A DNA stretch of 64,000 nucleotides from Terribium retamae (GTDB taxonomy: Bacteria; Pseudomonadota; Alphaproteobacteria; Rhizobiales; Rhizobiaceae), in contig NZ_JAKREW010000009.1 of the NCBI RefSeq assembly GCF_022347545.1, forward strand, positions 1 to 64,000, given 5' to 3'. How positions within the stretch are numbered: the stretch's first letter is position 1; each line of letters starts with the position of its first letter. The position numbers were made by a program, and so were the translations under genes. The notes beneath the pieces are model-generated. The model was given only the letters and a program-made list of their open reading frames with translations, was not told where the DNA came from and ran no database searches. Shown piece by piece: positions 27,101-35,051 of the stretch.

Positions 27101-29086
27101 TCAGGCCACCTGCTTGCGCTTAAGATCCGGCGGTGTCGCTTCGTCGACCAGACGGGCGATCGCTTCGACCAGCGATAGCGATTCCTGGTCGCGGGAACCG
27201 AAACGACGCACATTCACCGTCTGCTCTTCTGCCTCGCGTTTGCCGCAGACGAGAATGACCGGAACCTTGGTCAACGAGTGTTCGCGAACCTTGTAGTTGA
27301 TCTTCTCGTTGCGCAGATCCGCCTGCACCGACAATCCGGCTGCCTTCAGCTTTTCGACGACGCTGCGCGCATAATCGTCGGCCTCGGAGGTGATTGTTGC
27401 CACCACCACCTGCAGCGGTGCGAACCACAGCGGGAAATGGCCGGCATGGCTTTCGATAAGGATACCGAGGAAACGTTCCAGCGAGCCCACAATGGCGCGA
27501 TGCACCATCACTGGCTGTCTCTTCTCGGAATCCGAGTCGATGTAGAAGGCGCCGAACCGCTCGGGCAGGTTGAAGTCCACCTGCGTGGTGCCACACTGCC
27601 ACTCGCGGCCAATGGCGTCCTTCAACGTATACTCGAACTTGGGACCGTAGAACGTACCCTCGCCCTCGTTGATCCCGGTCTTGATCCGGTTGTCTTCCCG
27701 CGCCATTCGGGCAAGCGAACTCTTGAGGATCTCTTCGGCATGATCCCACATGGCATCGGTGCCGACGCGCTTTTCGGGCCGTGTGGCAAGTTTCACCACT
27801 ACTTCCTCGAAGCCGAAATCCTTATAGACCGACATCATCAGGTCGTTGATCTTGAGGATTTCGGATTCCAGCTGATCCTCGGTGCAGAAGACATGCGCGT
27901 CGTCCTGCGTGAAGCCGCGCACGCGCATCAGACCATGCAACGCGCCGGATGCCTCGTAGCGGTGCACGTTGCCGAATTCCGCAAGGCGGATAGGCAGATC
28001 ACGGTAGGACTTCAGGCCATGCTTGAAGATCTGCACGTGTCCGGGGCAGTTCATCGGCTTGAGCGCGAAAATGCGCTGGTCAGCTTCCGGGTCTTCCGGG
28101 TGGGTGAAGGCATGTGCGGATTTCACCGCGAACATGTTCTCCTGATACCATCCCCAGTGTCCAGACGTTTCCCATAGCGACTTATCGAGGATCTGCGGGG
28201 CGTTGACCTCCTGATAGTCGTCGCCTAGACGGCGGCGCATATAGGCGACCAGATTCTGGAACATCTTCCAACCCTTGGCGTGCCAGAAAACGACGCCGGG
28301 ACCTTCTTCCTGGAAGTGGAAAAGGTCCATCTCCCGACCCAGACGGCGGTGGTCGCGCTTCTCGGCCTCTTCCAGCATGTGCAGGTACTGGTCGAGCTGT
28401 GCCTGGTCGGCCCAGGCGGTGCCGTAGATGCGCGTCAGCATCGGATTGTTGGCATCGCCGCGCCAATAGGCACCCGCGACCTTCATCAGCTTGAAGGCCG
28501 TTCCGATCTGGCCGGTGGAAGCCATATGTGGCCCACGGCAAAGATCGAACCAATCGCCCTGGAAATAGATTTTCAGGTCCTGGTCTTCGGGAATGGCATC
28601 GATCAGCTCGACTTTGTAGCCCTCACCCTTGTCGCGGAACACTTTCTTCGCGCGATCGCGGTCCCAGACCTCCTTGGTGAAAGGCTTATTGCGCTGGATG
28701 ATCTCCCGCATCTTCTTTTCGATGACGGGAAAATCTTCCGGCGTGAAAGGCTCGTTGCGCGCGAAGTCGTAATAAAAACCGTTTTCGATCACTGGGCCGA
28801 TGGTGACCTGCGTTCCCGGCCACAGTTCCTGCACCGCCTCGGCCAGGACGTGGGCCGTGTCGTGACGGATCAGTTCCAGCGCGCGTGGGTCGTCGCGGGT
28901 GACGATCTCGACTTTGCCGGCCCCCTTCAGCGGATCGGACAGGTCACGCAAAGTGCCGTCGACAGCATAGGCCACAGCCTTCTTGGCGAGTGATTTGGAG
29001 ATGGATTCGGCGAGTTCGGCGCCGGTCGTCGCGGCGTCATAGTCGCGCACGGAACCATCAGGGAATGTGAGGGAAACATTTGCCAT
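27101..29086 (-). CDS. thrS: Threonine--tRNA ligase
   Basis: Charges tRNA(Thr). The 661 residues show the usual order: TGS domain (1-60), editing domain with HDTAH at 75-79 and the later GPHMASTGQ region, class II catalytic core from about 240, and anticodon-binding domain from about 550 (PLQVVVATI). Motif 2 region [18 protein letters not shown] and the zinc-binding [15 protein letters not shown] segment are present. The start has an AGGAGAAG ribosome site. A 306-bp leader separates it from the upstream carboxypeptidase gene, also on the minus strand. Confidence 0.96.
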   Translation of the reverse strand: MANVSLTFPDGSVRDYDAATTGAELAESISKSLAKKAVAYAVDGTLRDLSDPLKGAGKVEIVTRDDPRALELIRHDTAHVLAEAVQELWPGTQVTIGPVIENGFYYDFARNEPFTPEDFPVIEKKMREIIQRNKPFTKEVWDRDRAKKVFRDKGEGYKVELIDAIPEDQDLKIYFQGDWFDLCRGPHMASTGQIGTAFKLMKVAGAYWRGDANNPMLTRIYGTAWADQAQLDQYLHMLEEAEKRDHRRLGREMDLFHFQEEGPGVVFWHAKGWKMFQNLVAYMRRRLGDDYQEVNAPQILDKSLWETSGHWGWYQENMFAVKSAHAFTHPEDPEADQRIFALKPMNCPGHVQIFKHGLKSYRDLPIRLAEFGNVHRYEASGALHGLMRVRGFTQDDAHVFCTEDQLESEILKINDLMMSVYKDFGFEEVVVKLATRPEKRVGTDAMWDHAEEILKSSLARMAREDNRIKTGINEGEGTFYGPKFEYTLKDAIGREWQCGTTQVDFNLPERFGAFYIDSDSEKRQPVMVHRAIVGSLERFLGILIESHAGHFPLWFAPLQVVVATITSEADDYARSVVEKLKAAGLSVQADLRNEKINYKVREHSLTKVPVILVCGKREAEEQTVNVRRFGSRDQESLSLVEAIARLVDEATPPDLKRKQVA

Positions 29087-29392
29087 GGTCTTCTCCTATC
29101 CAGTCCCGCATACGAACGCGGGTGGTGTTGTGCCGGATCACGCCCGGCGGCGGTCTTTTAGGGGCAGTTGCGGCCGACGTAAAGCGAAACGGCGCTCCCT
29201 TGACAAAGCAAGGTCGCGGCTGGATCAAAAATCAGGTGTCGCCGGCCTGTTTGCCAACTCGAGCAGTTTTTCAGGAACGCGGTAGCACAGTCCGTCAGCT
29301 TGGGGCCCTCGCCCTCGTTGACGACAAACCTGACGAAGACGGTGCGTTACCATCCTCTCCGACCCGCAGACTAACCAGCCAATGGATAGGGA
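29087..29392 (-). promoter_or_regulatory. Leader and promoter region of thrS, no gene seen
   Basis: This 306-bp gap holds the ribosome site of thrS next to its start and a small hairpin (CCCGC/GCGGG) about 30 bp before it. No frame here has a sensible protein, and I see no tRNA, tandem repeat or classical riboswitch core. A ThrRS operator mimic of its own tRNA, as in E. coli, is not recognisable by eye. Confidence 0.4.
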
Positions 29393-30598
29393 TCAGTTGG
29401 CTCTGACCGTTATGCAATCGAAATTCTGCCGCTTGAGCACCGCGCAGGCTTGGCTCGCCGCTTTCGAATCCTCGAACCCGTCGAAACGAACACGATACAG
29501 CGTCGTACCGTGCGCTTCGGTCCGCATGATCTGGCCGGCTGCTCCCCCTTGGATGGAATGAACGAATTTCTGCGCCTTGCCCAGCAACGTCTTGGCAGTT
29601 GTCTGACTGGGCAGCGCGCCGATCTGGATCTGCCAGGCCGAGGGGAGCGATGCGACTTCCGCATCGCCATCGCCTTGCTCGATCACGGTTTCGTCTATCG
29701 CCGCGGCTGGCGCGACAGGCGGCTTCGGTCTGCGTGTTGGCACGGGCGCGTTCATGGCCACCATTGGCGGCGCCGCAACGGCTCCCTTCGTGCCGAAGCG
29801 GTTCAGCAATGCTTCCATCTTGGCATCGCGGCTGCGTGCCGTCTTGCCTCCCAGAACGACGCCGATCAGGTGGCCCTTACCCTGCTCAAGCGACGACACG
29901 AGATTATAGCCGGAGACCGCAGTATATCCGGTCTTCAAGCCGTCAACGCCGGCAAAGCGATACATCAGATTGTTGTGCCCTTTCAAACGCTTGCCACGAA
30001 AGACGAAGGAAGGCTGCGAGAACAGGCTGAACAGTTTCGGAAAGTCCCGCTCCAGCGCCATTCCAAGAACCGCCATATCGCGAGCCGTCGTCAGTTGGCT
30101 GGTCCGGTCGGTCAGTCCCGAGGGATTGGCAAAGATCGTGTTGCGAAGTCCCAGCTGTCGACCGCGCTTTGTCATCAACCGCGCGAACGCAGTCTCCGAT
30201 CCCGACAGATGTTCGCCGATAGCAGCCGCCGCGTCATTGGCCGAGATAACGATCATGCCGTTGACGGCATCGCGCACACTGATGGAATCGCCAGGCTTGA
30301 TCCAGAGTTTCATTGGGATTTTGGCCGACGCGTTTTTGGAGAAAACGATCTGGTCATCCCAGGCGAGCTTTCCCTTCTGGATCGCCTCGAAAGTCAGATA
30401 GAGCGTCATTAGCTTGGCAAGCGAGGCCGGAGCGTGTCGCCTGCCGGCATTTTCATGGCCGAGGATGTTGCCTGTCTGTGTGTCGAGCACCGCCCACGAC
30501 ATATCGGCCATCGCCGCATTGGCACTCAGCAAAGCCGCGCCGAGGGTTAGTGAGGCGGCAACAACCTTGCGCCCGAGCCATTTGTCGACGACCGGCAT
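29393..30598 (-). CDS. D-alanyl-D-alanine carboxypeptidase with SPOR domain
   Basis: A low-molecular-weight penicillin-binding protein that trims the terminal D-Ala of peptidoglycan stem peptides. Signal peptide at 1-31 (ALLSANAAMA). Active-site motifs are S59-L-A-K62, SAN at 119-121 and KTG at 222-224, all in the expected order. After a Pro-rich linker (about 285-310) the C-terminus (about 318-401) is a SPOR-like peptidoglycan-binding domain (SAWQIQIGALPSQTTAKTLL ending in FDCITVRAN), which would send it to the division septum. Upstream of it is the region between yidD and this gene; it is likely a single gene transcript. Confidence 0.9.
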   Translation of the reverse strand: MPVVDKWLGRKVVAASLTLGAALLSANAAMADMSWAVLDTQTGNILGHENAGRRHAPASLAKLMTLYLTFEAIQKGKLAWDDQIVFSKNASAKIPMKLWIKPGDSISVRDAVNGMIVISANDAAAAIGEHLSGSETAFARLMTKRGRQLGLRNTIFANPSGLTDRTSQLTTARDMAVLGMALERDFPKLFSLFSQPSFVFRGKRLKGHNNLMYRFAGVDGLKTGYTAVSGYNLVSSLEQGKGHLIGVVLGGKTARSRDAKMEALLNRFGTKGAVAAPPMVAMNAPVPTRRPKPPVAPAAAIDETVIEQGDGDAEVASLPSAWQIQIGALPSQTTAKTLLGKAQKFVHSIQGGAAGQIMRTEAHGTTLYRVRFDGFEDSKAASQACAVLKRQNFDCITVRAN

Positions 30599-30739
30599 AA
30601 TTGCTCCGTAAGGTACAGGAACGACCTGAGGGGATATTTTCGACTGAATGCTGGTGGAACCGCGTGCCAGGGCGTGCTCGCCACGCGATATCCGCAGTCA
30701 CTATTGGAGGGAATTCATTAACGAAAAGTAGGTGGTTTT

Positions 30740-31144
30740 TTAACGATTTGGCGTTTCGCCACCCTTGCGGCCTACCGACCAGTAGCGCCACGGCGTGTAC
30801 CAGGCAAAGCGCGCATCAAGCACCATCGGCACGTTGTCGATGCCGTGTGTGCCGCCTGGCCCGCAGCGCATGACACGAAACAGACCCATCCAGCCGCCAG
30901 CCCACAGACCGTGCCTGGCGATCGCCTCATAAGCATATTCCGAGCAGGTCGGCAGATGTCGGCAGGTGTTGCCGACAAATCCGGAAAGCGTGAGTTGGTA
31001 AGCCCTCACAAAAGCAGTGCCGGCCAATCTTCCTGGCGTCTTGCGCCAGGGGCCCTGCCAGTTGCGTCCCAGAGAGACAGCATCTGCCTTGTCCGTGTGT
31101 TGATGCCCGCAGTCAGGGCCATGCCTGCCAGTCTCACCAGTCAT
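30740..31144 (-). CDS. yidD: Membrane protein insertion efficiency factor YidD
   Basis: A small membrane-associated protein that assists YidC in inserting inner membrane proteins. The core RAYQLTLSGFVGNTCRHLPTCSEYAYEAIARHG with three conserved Cys, and the following WMGLFRVMRCGPGGTHG, are the family signature. The 134-residue form has a polar N-terminal extension of about 45 residues before the core. ATG 31144 is the start; the TTG two codons upstream is not needed. Confidence 0.92.
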   Translation of the reverse strand: MTGETGRHGPDCGHQHTDKADAVSLGRNWQGPWRKTPGRLAGTAFVRAYQLTLSGFVGNTCRHLPTCSEYAYEAIARHGLWAGGWMGLFRVMRCGPGGTHGIDNVPMVLDARFAWYTPWRYWSVGRKGGETPNR

Positions 31145-31214
31145 CGCCAATGTGGTGTCCGCGCCATCATTCGCTGTAGATGGCGCGCTTCAACGATTTT
31201 CGCAACGATATCCG

Positions 31215-31592
31215 CTAATGATGGCCCCGCCGGAACCCGACAAAGGCCGGAGTGACGGTAACCGGTATGCCCTGTTCGATAAGCGAAAGCAGTCCCAGCA
31301 TCACCTCCTCGTTCGGCTCGCCAAAGACGTCGAGCCGACGCATGATGCAGCTTTCCATCACATCACGGATATAAGGATCCGCCATTTTCCAATGCGCAAG
31401 CACGGCTTCCGAGTTCGGCATGATTTGGAGACTGTTGGCCCGCATGGACTCCTCATCGATGAAGATCTCGACAACGATCTGCGGACCGTGAGACTCCGCA
31501 AAAGCTACGGCCTCTCGGATAGCTTGCTTGAACTGTTCGAGCTTACCTGGACGGATGTCGAAGCTGGACAGTTGCATGATGCGTTGCGACAT
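31215..31592 (-). CDS. Antibiotic-biosynthesis-monooxygenase-like (NIPSNAP/ABM fold) protein
   Basis: A 125-residue protein with the small dimeric ferredoxin-like barrel of ABM monooxygenases: MQLSSFDIRPGKLEQFKQA, an IVVEIFIDEESMRANSLQIMP strand pair, a helix AVLAHWKMADPYI and the final TPAFVGFRR. Relatives include quinol monooxygenases, though I cannot fix a reaction. It lies 7 bp behind the cupin gene and so forms the second gene of a two-gene operon under the SoxR promoter. The longer frame to 31775 overlaps the cupin gene and is rejected in favour of MSQRIM at 31592. Confidence 0.7.
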   Translation of the reverse strand: MSQRIMQLSSFDIRPGKLEQFKQAIREAVAFAESHGPQIVVEIFIDEESMRANSLQIMPNSEAVLAHWKMADPYIRDVMESCIMRRLDVFGEPNEEVMLGLLSLIEQGIPVTVTPAFVGFRRGHH

Positions 31593-31599
31593 GGCCGGC

Positions 31600-32004
31600 T
31601 CATTCCGCCGCATCGAGCAGCACCGCTCGGACAGCGCGGTTGACCGCGCCATAGAGCGAGGATGCGACGTAGACCAGTTCCACGTCCTCGATGGCGTTGA
31701 ACGATCCAGGCGTACCGGCAGGCAGGTAGAACACATCGCCCGGTCCCGCTGTCTCCCACGCGTCACGGCTCGCAATCGTGCATCGGCCCTTGGTCACAAC
31801 CAGCACCTCATCGTACGCAAAGATGAAATCGCTCGTCGCGCCTTGCGGCGCCCTCAGGAAGCCAACGGCGCCGAGCTTGGCTGTCGGCACTGCGTCCTCA
31901 TTAAGCACGTCAACGAGCCTCGCGCCGGACCACTCCATCCAGTCCCGCGCCGAGCTCGCAGTGAATTTGCGGATATCGGGCGTGTTTAAAATCTGCGTAT
32001 GCAT
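31600..32004 (-). CDS. Cupin-domain protein (EutQ-like)
   Basis: A 134-residue single-domain cupin. The barrel region runs from about 45 (LGAVGFLRAPQGATSDFIFAYDEVLVV) to about 120, with VVTKGRCTIA and AGPGDVFYLPAGTPGSFNA marking the two cupin motifs. The second motif keeps the Pro-Gly turn, but the metal-binding His residues of typical cupins are largely absent; the barrel resembles EutQ. Function is unknown. It is the first gene of the operon transcribed leftward from the SoxR promoter and is divergent from soxR. Confidence 0.75.
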   Translation of the reverse strand: MHTQILNTPDIRKFTASSARDWMEWSGARLVDVLNEDAVPTAKLGAVGFLRAPQGATSDFIFAYDEVLVVTKGRCTIASRDAWETAGPGDVFYLPAGTPGSFNAIEDVELVYVASSLYGAVNRAVRAVLLDAAE

Positions 32005-32062
32005 CGCTCTTTCTTCCTCTCGGCCAAGCTATCGAAACCAGCAAGCCTCTGGCGCGATCTGC

Positions 32063-32093
32063 GTCCTACAAGTTCAAGTAAACTTGAAGTCAA
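32063..32093 (-). promoter_or_regulatory. SoxR-type promoter and operator of the cupin operon
   Basis: On the minus strand, a -35 box TTGACT (32088-32093) and a -10-like TAGGAC (32063-32068) are separated by 19 bp, the overlong spacer used by MerR/SoxR-activated promoters. In the spacer lies a 16-bp palindrome with arms TTCAAGT and ACTTGAA (32073-32088), matching the known SoxR site CCTCAAGTTAACTTGAGG. The divergent soxR gene starts at 32119, so SoxR also covers its own upstream region. Confidence 0.85.
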
Positions 32094-32118
32094 GAGCAAT
32101 TCATGCGAAAAAATCGAG

Positions 32119-32571
32119 ATGGAAACGACGCTCACCATCAACCAGCTTTCACGCCGTAGTGGCGTCGCTGCTTCGGCCCTTCGCTATTATGAGGAACGTG
32201 GCCTCATTCAATCCGAACGTCGAGGCTCGGGCCACAGGCGCTTCACCCGTGCCACCTTACGGCGGCTGGCCTTCATCGTCTTTGCCCAGCGCCTCGGCAT
32301 GTCGCTTGCTGAAATCGGCGCGGAGCTCGAGAAGCTCCCGACCGATCATGTCCCAAAGGGCGCAGATTGGTCACTGCTCTCTGGTCCCTGGTCCGCACGC
32401 ATCGACGAGCGCATCGCAGAGCTTGAGCGCCTGAAAACCGGCCTTGCTCAATGCATCAGCTGCGGCTGCCTGTCGCTCGAATTTTGCCGGCTGGTCAACC
32501 CACACGACAAGGCCGGGGCCCTCGGTCCCGGCCCCCACTATTGGCTTGGCGATAAGTCTTCGAACGACTGA
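32119..32571 (+). CDS. soxR: Redox-sensing transcriptional activator SoxR
   Basis: MerR-family activator whose [2Fe-2S] cluster is oxidised by redox-cycling compounds, then twists the promoter to start transcription. In 150 residues, the HTH is ITINQLSRRSGVAASALRYYEERGL (6-29), the dimer helix is about 85-110, and the cluster loop is C112, C115, C117, C123 with the same 3-2-6 spacing as E. coli (C119-C122-C124-C130). The ATG at 32119 is chosen; an upstream frame to 31999 crosses the operator. Its target sits on the other strand, the cupin/ABM operon. No soxS is present, as usual outside enterics. Confidence 0.94.
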   Translation: METTLTINQLSRRSGVAASALRYYEERGLIQSERRGSGHRRFTRATLRRLAFIVFAQRLGMSLAEIGAELEKLPTDHVPKGADWSLLSGPWSARIDERIAELERLKTGLAQCISCGCLSLEFCRLVNPHDKAGALGPGPHYWLGDKSSND

Positions 32572-32600
32572 CGTTCAGCCTCCCTCCGGTCCGCAGGCTG

Positions 32601-32753
32601 CTACTTCCTGCTACGCAGTTCGGATCGTGAGCGAAGGTACTGCTCCCGCCCTGGCGTTTTTCTCAAGGACTGGAAAGTGGCAATCGTCAGCGCATCGAGA
32701 AGCGCCTGGATGATCTCGGACATCACATTCACTCCGGTTTCGCGCCTCTCCAT
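32601..32753 (-). CDS. Possible 50-residue protein
   Basis: A frame MERRETGVNVMSEIIQALLDALTI... that could alternatively start at the MSEII methionine (32723). The middle is an amphipathic helix, and the C-terminus is very basic (SRSELRSRK). It is divergent from the LysR gene at 32833. No family is recognised and composition alone supports it, so treat as weak. Confidence 0.3.
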   Translation of the reverse strand: MERRETGVNVMSEIIQALLDALTIATFQSLRKTPGREQYLRSRSELRSRK

Positions 32754-32832
32754 CACGACCGGATTCAACGCCTTCTGGCGCCAGCGTTCAAACGAGTATA
32801 TTTTCGCATTCGGATAACCTGGGGTTATGTGA

Positions 32833-33753
32833 ATGAAGCGCAGCCGCTTGCCGCTCACTGCCCTGCGCTCCTTCGAAGCCGCCGGGCGGAACGCAAGTTT
32901 CAGCCGGGCAGCCGAGGAACTGCACGTCTCGCAGGCAGCCGTCAGCCGCCAGATCCGGGAACTGGAAACGGCGCTCTGTACCCCGCTATTCGAGCGCCTG
33001 CACCGCAAGGTCGTTTTGACCGAGCCGGGAAAGGCGCTGCTCACCCAGTTGACGGCGAGTTTCGACGGCATCGAAAGAATGCTCACCGACATTGCCAATC
33101 GCGGTCAGACCCGCACCGCGCGGGTCAGCTCCGATGCTTCGATTGCCGCCTGCTGGCTTATCCCGCGCCTGGACCGTTTCCGGCGCATGAACCCAGACAT
33201 CGATGTCGTACTCGATGTTGACCCGCGGCTGATCGAGTTTCGCGCCGACCAGGCCGAACTCGCCTTGCGGTTCTCCTTCCGCAACACGAGTTGGCCTAAC
33301 ACCGAGGCTGAGCGCCTCGCCCATGCGCTCGAAACGCCCGTCATGGCACCGGCCCTGCTCGCTGGCGGCCTTGCGATTGAAAAACCCGGCGACCTGCGCC
33401 GCTTCACCCTTTTGCACGAGGAAAGCCGCGAACACTGGAAGAACTGGTTTCGGTTGGCTGGCGAAGAAGAAACCGAGGTGCGGGCACCAGGACCGATGTA
33501 TGCCGATATGGCGCTGTCCAAACAGGCCGCCCTGCTCGGACACGGCGTGGCTTTGGTCGATCTGCTTTTCATGCAGGACGAGCTCGCAGCCGGTACGCTG
33601 ATCAGGCCTTTTGCCACGGAACTCAATTCTGGAGGTTATTTTCTCGTCGCGCGAAGCCTTTCAAAGCTCAGCGAGCCTGCCCGTATTTTCGCCGAATGGG
33701 TACGGGCGGAGTTTGCAGCAAGCGTCGCTGCGCTGGCCGTCAACCGAACGTGA
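32833..33753 (+). CDS. LysR-family regulator (GcvA-like)
   Basis: A 306-residue LysR regulator. The winged HTH is LPLTALRSFEAAGRNASFSRAAEELHVSQAAVSRQIRELE (6-46); the co-inducer domain begins near 92. LTALRSFEAAGR and the FERLHRKVVLTEPGKAL region place it with GcvA/AmpR-like members. It is on the same strand as a luciferase-like monooxygenase that starts 155 bp downstream, which may be its target. Ligand is unknown. Confidence 0.87.
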   Translation: MKRSRLPLTALRSFEAAGRNASFSRAAEELHVSQAAVSRQIRELETALCTPLFERLHRKVVLTEPGKALLTQLTASFDGIERMLTDIANRGQTRTARVSSDASIAACWLIPRLDRFRRMNPDIDVVLDVDPRLIEFRADQAELALRFSFRNTSWPNTEAERLAHALETPVMAPALLAGGLAIEKPGDLRRFTLLHEESREHWKNWFRLAGEEETEVRAPGPMYADMALSKQAALLGHGVALVDLLFMQDELAAGTLIRPFATELNSGGYFLVARSLSKLSEPARIFAEWVRAEFAASVAALAVNRT

Positions 33754-33907
33754 ACGGTGCGTACTCATCGAATGAATGGGCAATCCTCGTCCCTTCGCCT
33801 ATCTCACTCATCGAATTGAACAATCCGCCACCATGCAACCGGTGGCCAGACGAGGCCACGGCAACTCATCCTCCATGACGCTTGCCACGGCCCGATATGG
33901 GGATGAC

Positions 33908-34963
33908 ATGACCGACAAAGTCGAATTCGGACTGGATACGTTTGGCGACGTCACGCTTGGCAGCGACGGCAAGCTGCTGCCGCAGGCTCAGGTGATCCGC
34001 AACCTTGTCGAGGAAGCCGTCCTCGCAGATCAAATCGGCATCGACTTCATCGGCGTAGGCGAGCATCATCGCGATGACTTCGCCATCTCGGCTCCCGACA
34101 CCGTACTCGCCGGCATTGCTACGCGCACCAATCGTATCAAGCTTGGCTCTGCCGTCACCGTGCTGAGCTCGGACGATCCGATCCGGGTCTTCCAGCGCTT
34201 TTCCACGGTCGATGCGCTGTCGAATGGGCGCGCGGAAGTGATCCTCGGTCGCGGTTCCTTCACGGAATCATTCCCGCTGTTCGGTTTCCGGCTCAATGAC
34301 TACGAGACGCTGTTCACCGAAAAGCTCGATCTCTTCGCGGCCGTCCGCAAGGGTGAGCCGGTCACCTGGCAGGGTTCGATCCGGCCGCCGCTCGAGGATC
34401 AATCGGTTTATCCGCCGATCGAGAACGGTACCTTGAAGACCTGGATCGGGGTTGGCGGCAGCCCTGAGTCCGTGGTCCGCGCCGCGCGCTACAACCTGCC
34501 TCTGATGCTCGCCATCATCGGCGGCGATCCGAAGCGGTTCCGCCCTTATGTCGACCTCTACCATCAGGCACTCGATCAGCTTGGCGCAACGAAACAGCCG
34601 GTTGGCGTGCATTCGCCGGGCTATGTCGCCGCCACCGACGAGCAGGCGCGCGAGGAACTGTGGCCGCACTACAAGGTGATGCGCGACCGCATCGGCGGCG
34701 AACGCGGCTGGCCGCCGGCAACACGCGCCGACTTCGTCTCGGAAGTGGAGCGCGGATCGCTTTATGTCGGGTCGCCAGAGACCGTGGCAAAAAAGATCGC
34801 GGCAACGGTGAAAGCACTGGGCGCCCAGCGTTTCCAGATGAAATACTCATCCGGGCCGCTGCCGCATGAAAAGATGATGCGCTCGATAGAACTCTACGGC
34901 ACCAAAGTGATCCCGATCGTGCGCGATCTCCTGGCCGAGAAACCGGTGCTGACGGAGGCCTGA
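33908..34963 (+). CDS. LLM-class flavin-dependent oxidoreductase
   Basis: A 351-residue luciferase-like TIM barrel that uses reduced FMN or F420-type flavin to oxidise an organic substrate. Family marks are VEFGLDTFGDV near the start, IDFIGVGEHHRDDFAISAPDTVLAGIATRTNRIKLGSAVTVLSSDDPIRV and the GRAEVILGRGSFTES segment, then WIGVGGSPESVVRAA. The start MTDKVEF at 33908 is chosen since the frame extension to 33776 lacks homology. A terminator with long stem follows at 34991. Substrate unknown. Confidence 0.87.
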   Translation: MTDKVEFGLDTFGDVTLGSDGKLLPQAQVIRNLVEEAVLADQIGIDFIGVGEHHRDDFAISAPDTVLAGIATRTNRIKLGSAVTVLSSDDPIRVFQRFSTVDALSNGRAEVILGRGSFTESFPLFGFRLNDYETLFTEKLDLFAAVRKGEPVTWQGSIRPPLEDQSVYPPIENGTLKTWIGVGGSPESVVRAARYNLPLMLAIIGGDPKRFRPYVDLYHQALDQLGATKQPVGVHSPGYVAATDEQAREELWPHYKVMRDRIGGERGWPPATRADFVSEVERGSLYVGSPETVAKKIAATVKALGAQRFQMKYSSGPLPHEKMMRSIELYGTKVIPIVRDLLAEKPVLTEA

Positions 34964-34990
34964 GCTAGCCCCGCGTGACGAACCAAAGTG

Positions 34991-35023
34991 AAAGGCCCGA
35001 CGCGATTTCGCGCCGGGCCTTTT
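34991..35023. terminator. Bidirectional terminator between LLM oxidoreductase and MHS transporter
   Basis: AAAGGCCCG plus CGCG pair with CGCG plus CGGGCCTTT around a 4-base loop (one A/C mismatch), ending in TTTT on the plus strand and CTTT on the minus strand. It lies between convergent genes. Confidence 0.85.
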
Positions 35024-35051
35024 GACTAATGCGATTGTTTTGACCGAAAGC

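Noticed and set aside
29087..29392. T-box or tRNA-like leader of thrS
   Set aside because: T-boxes are essentially absent in proteobacteria and no core T-box bases (TGGNACC-like) are seen.
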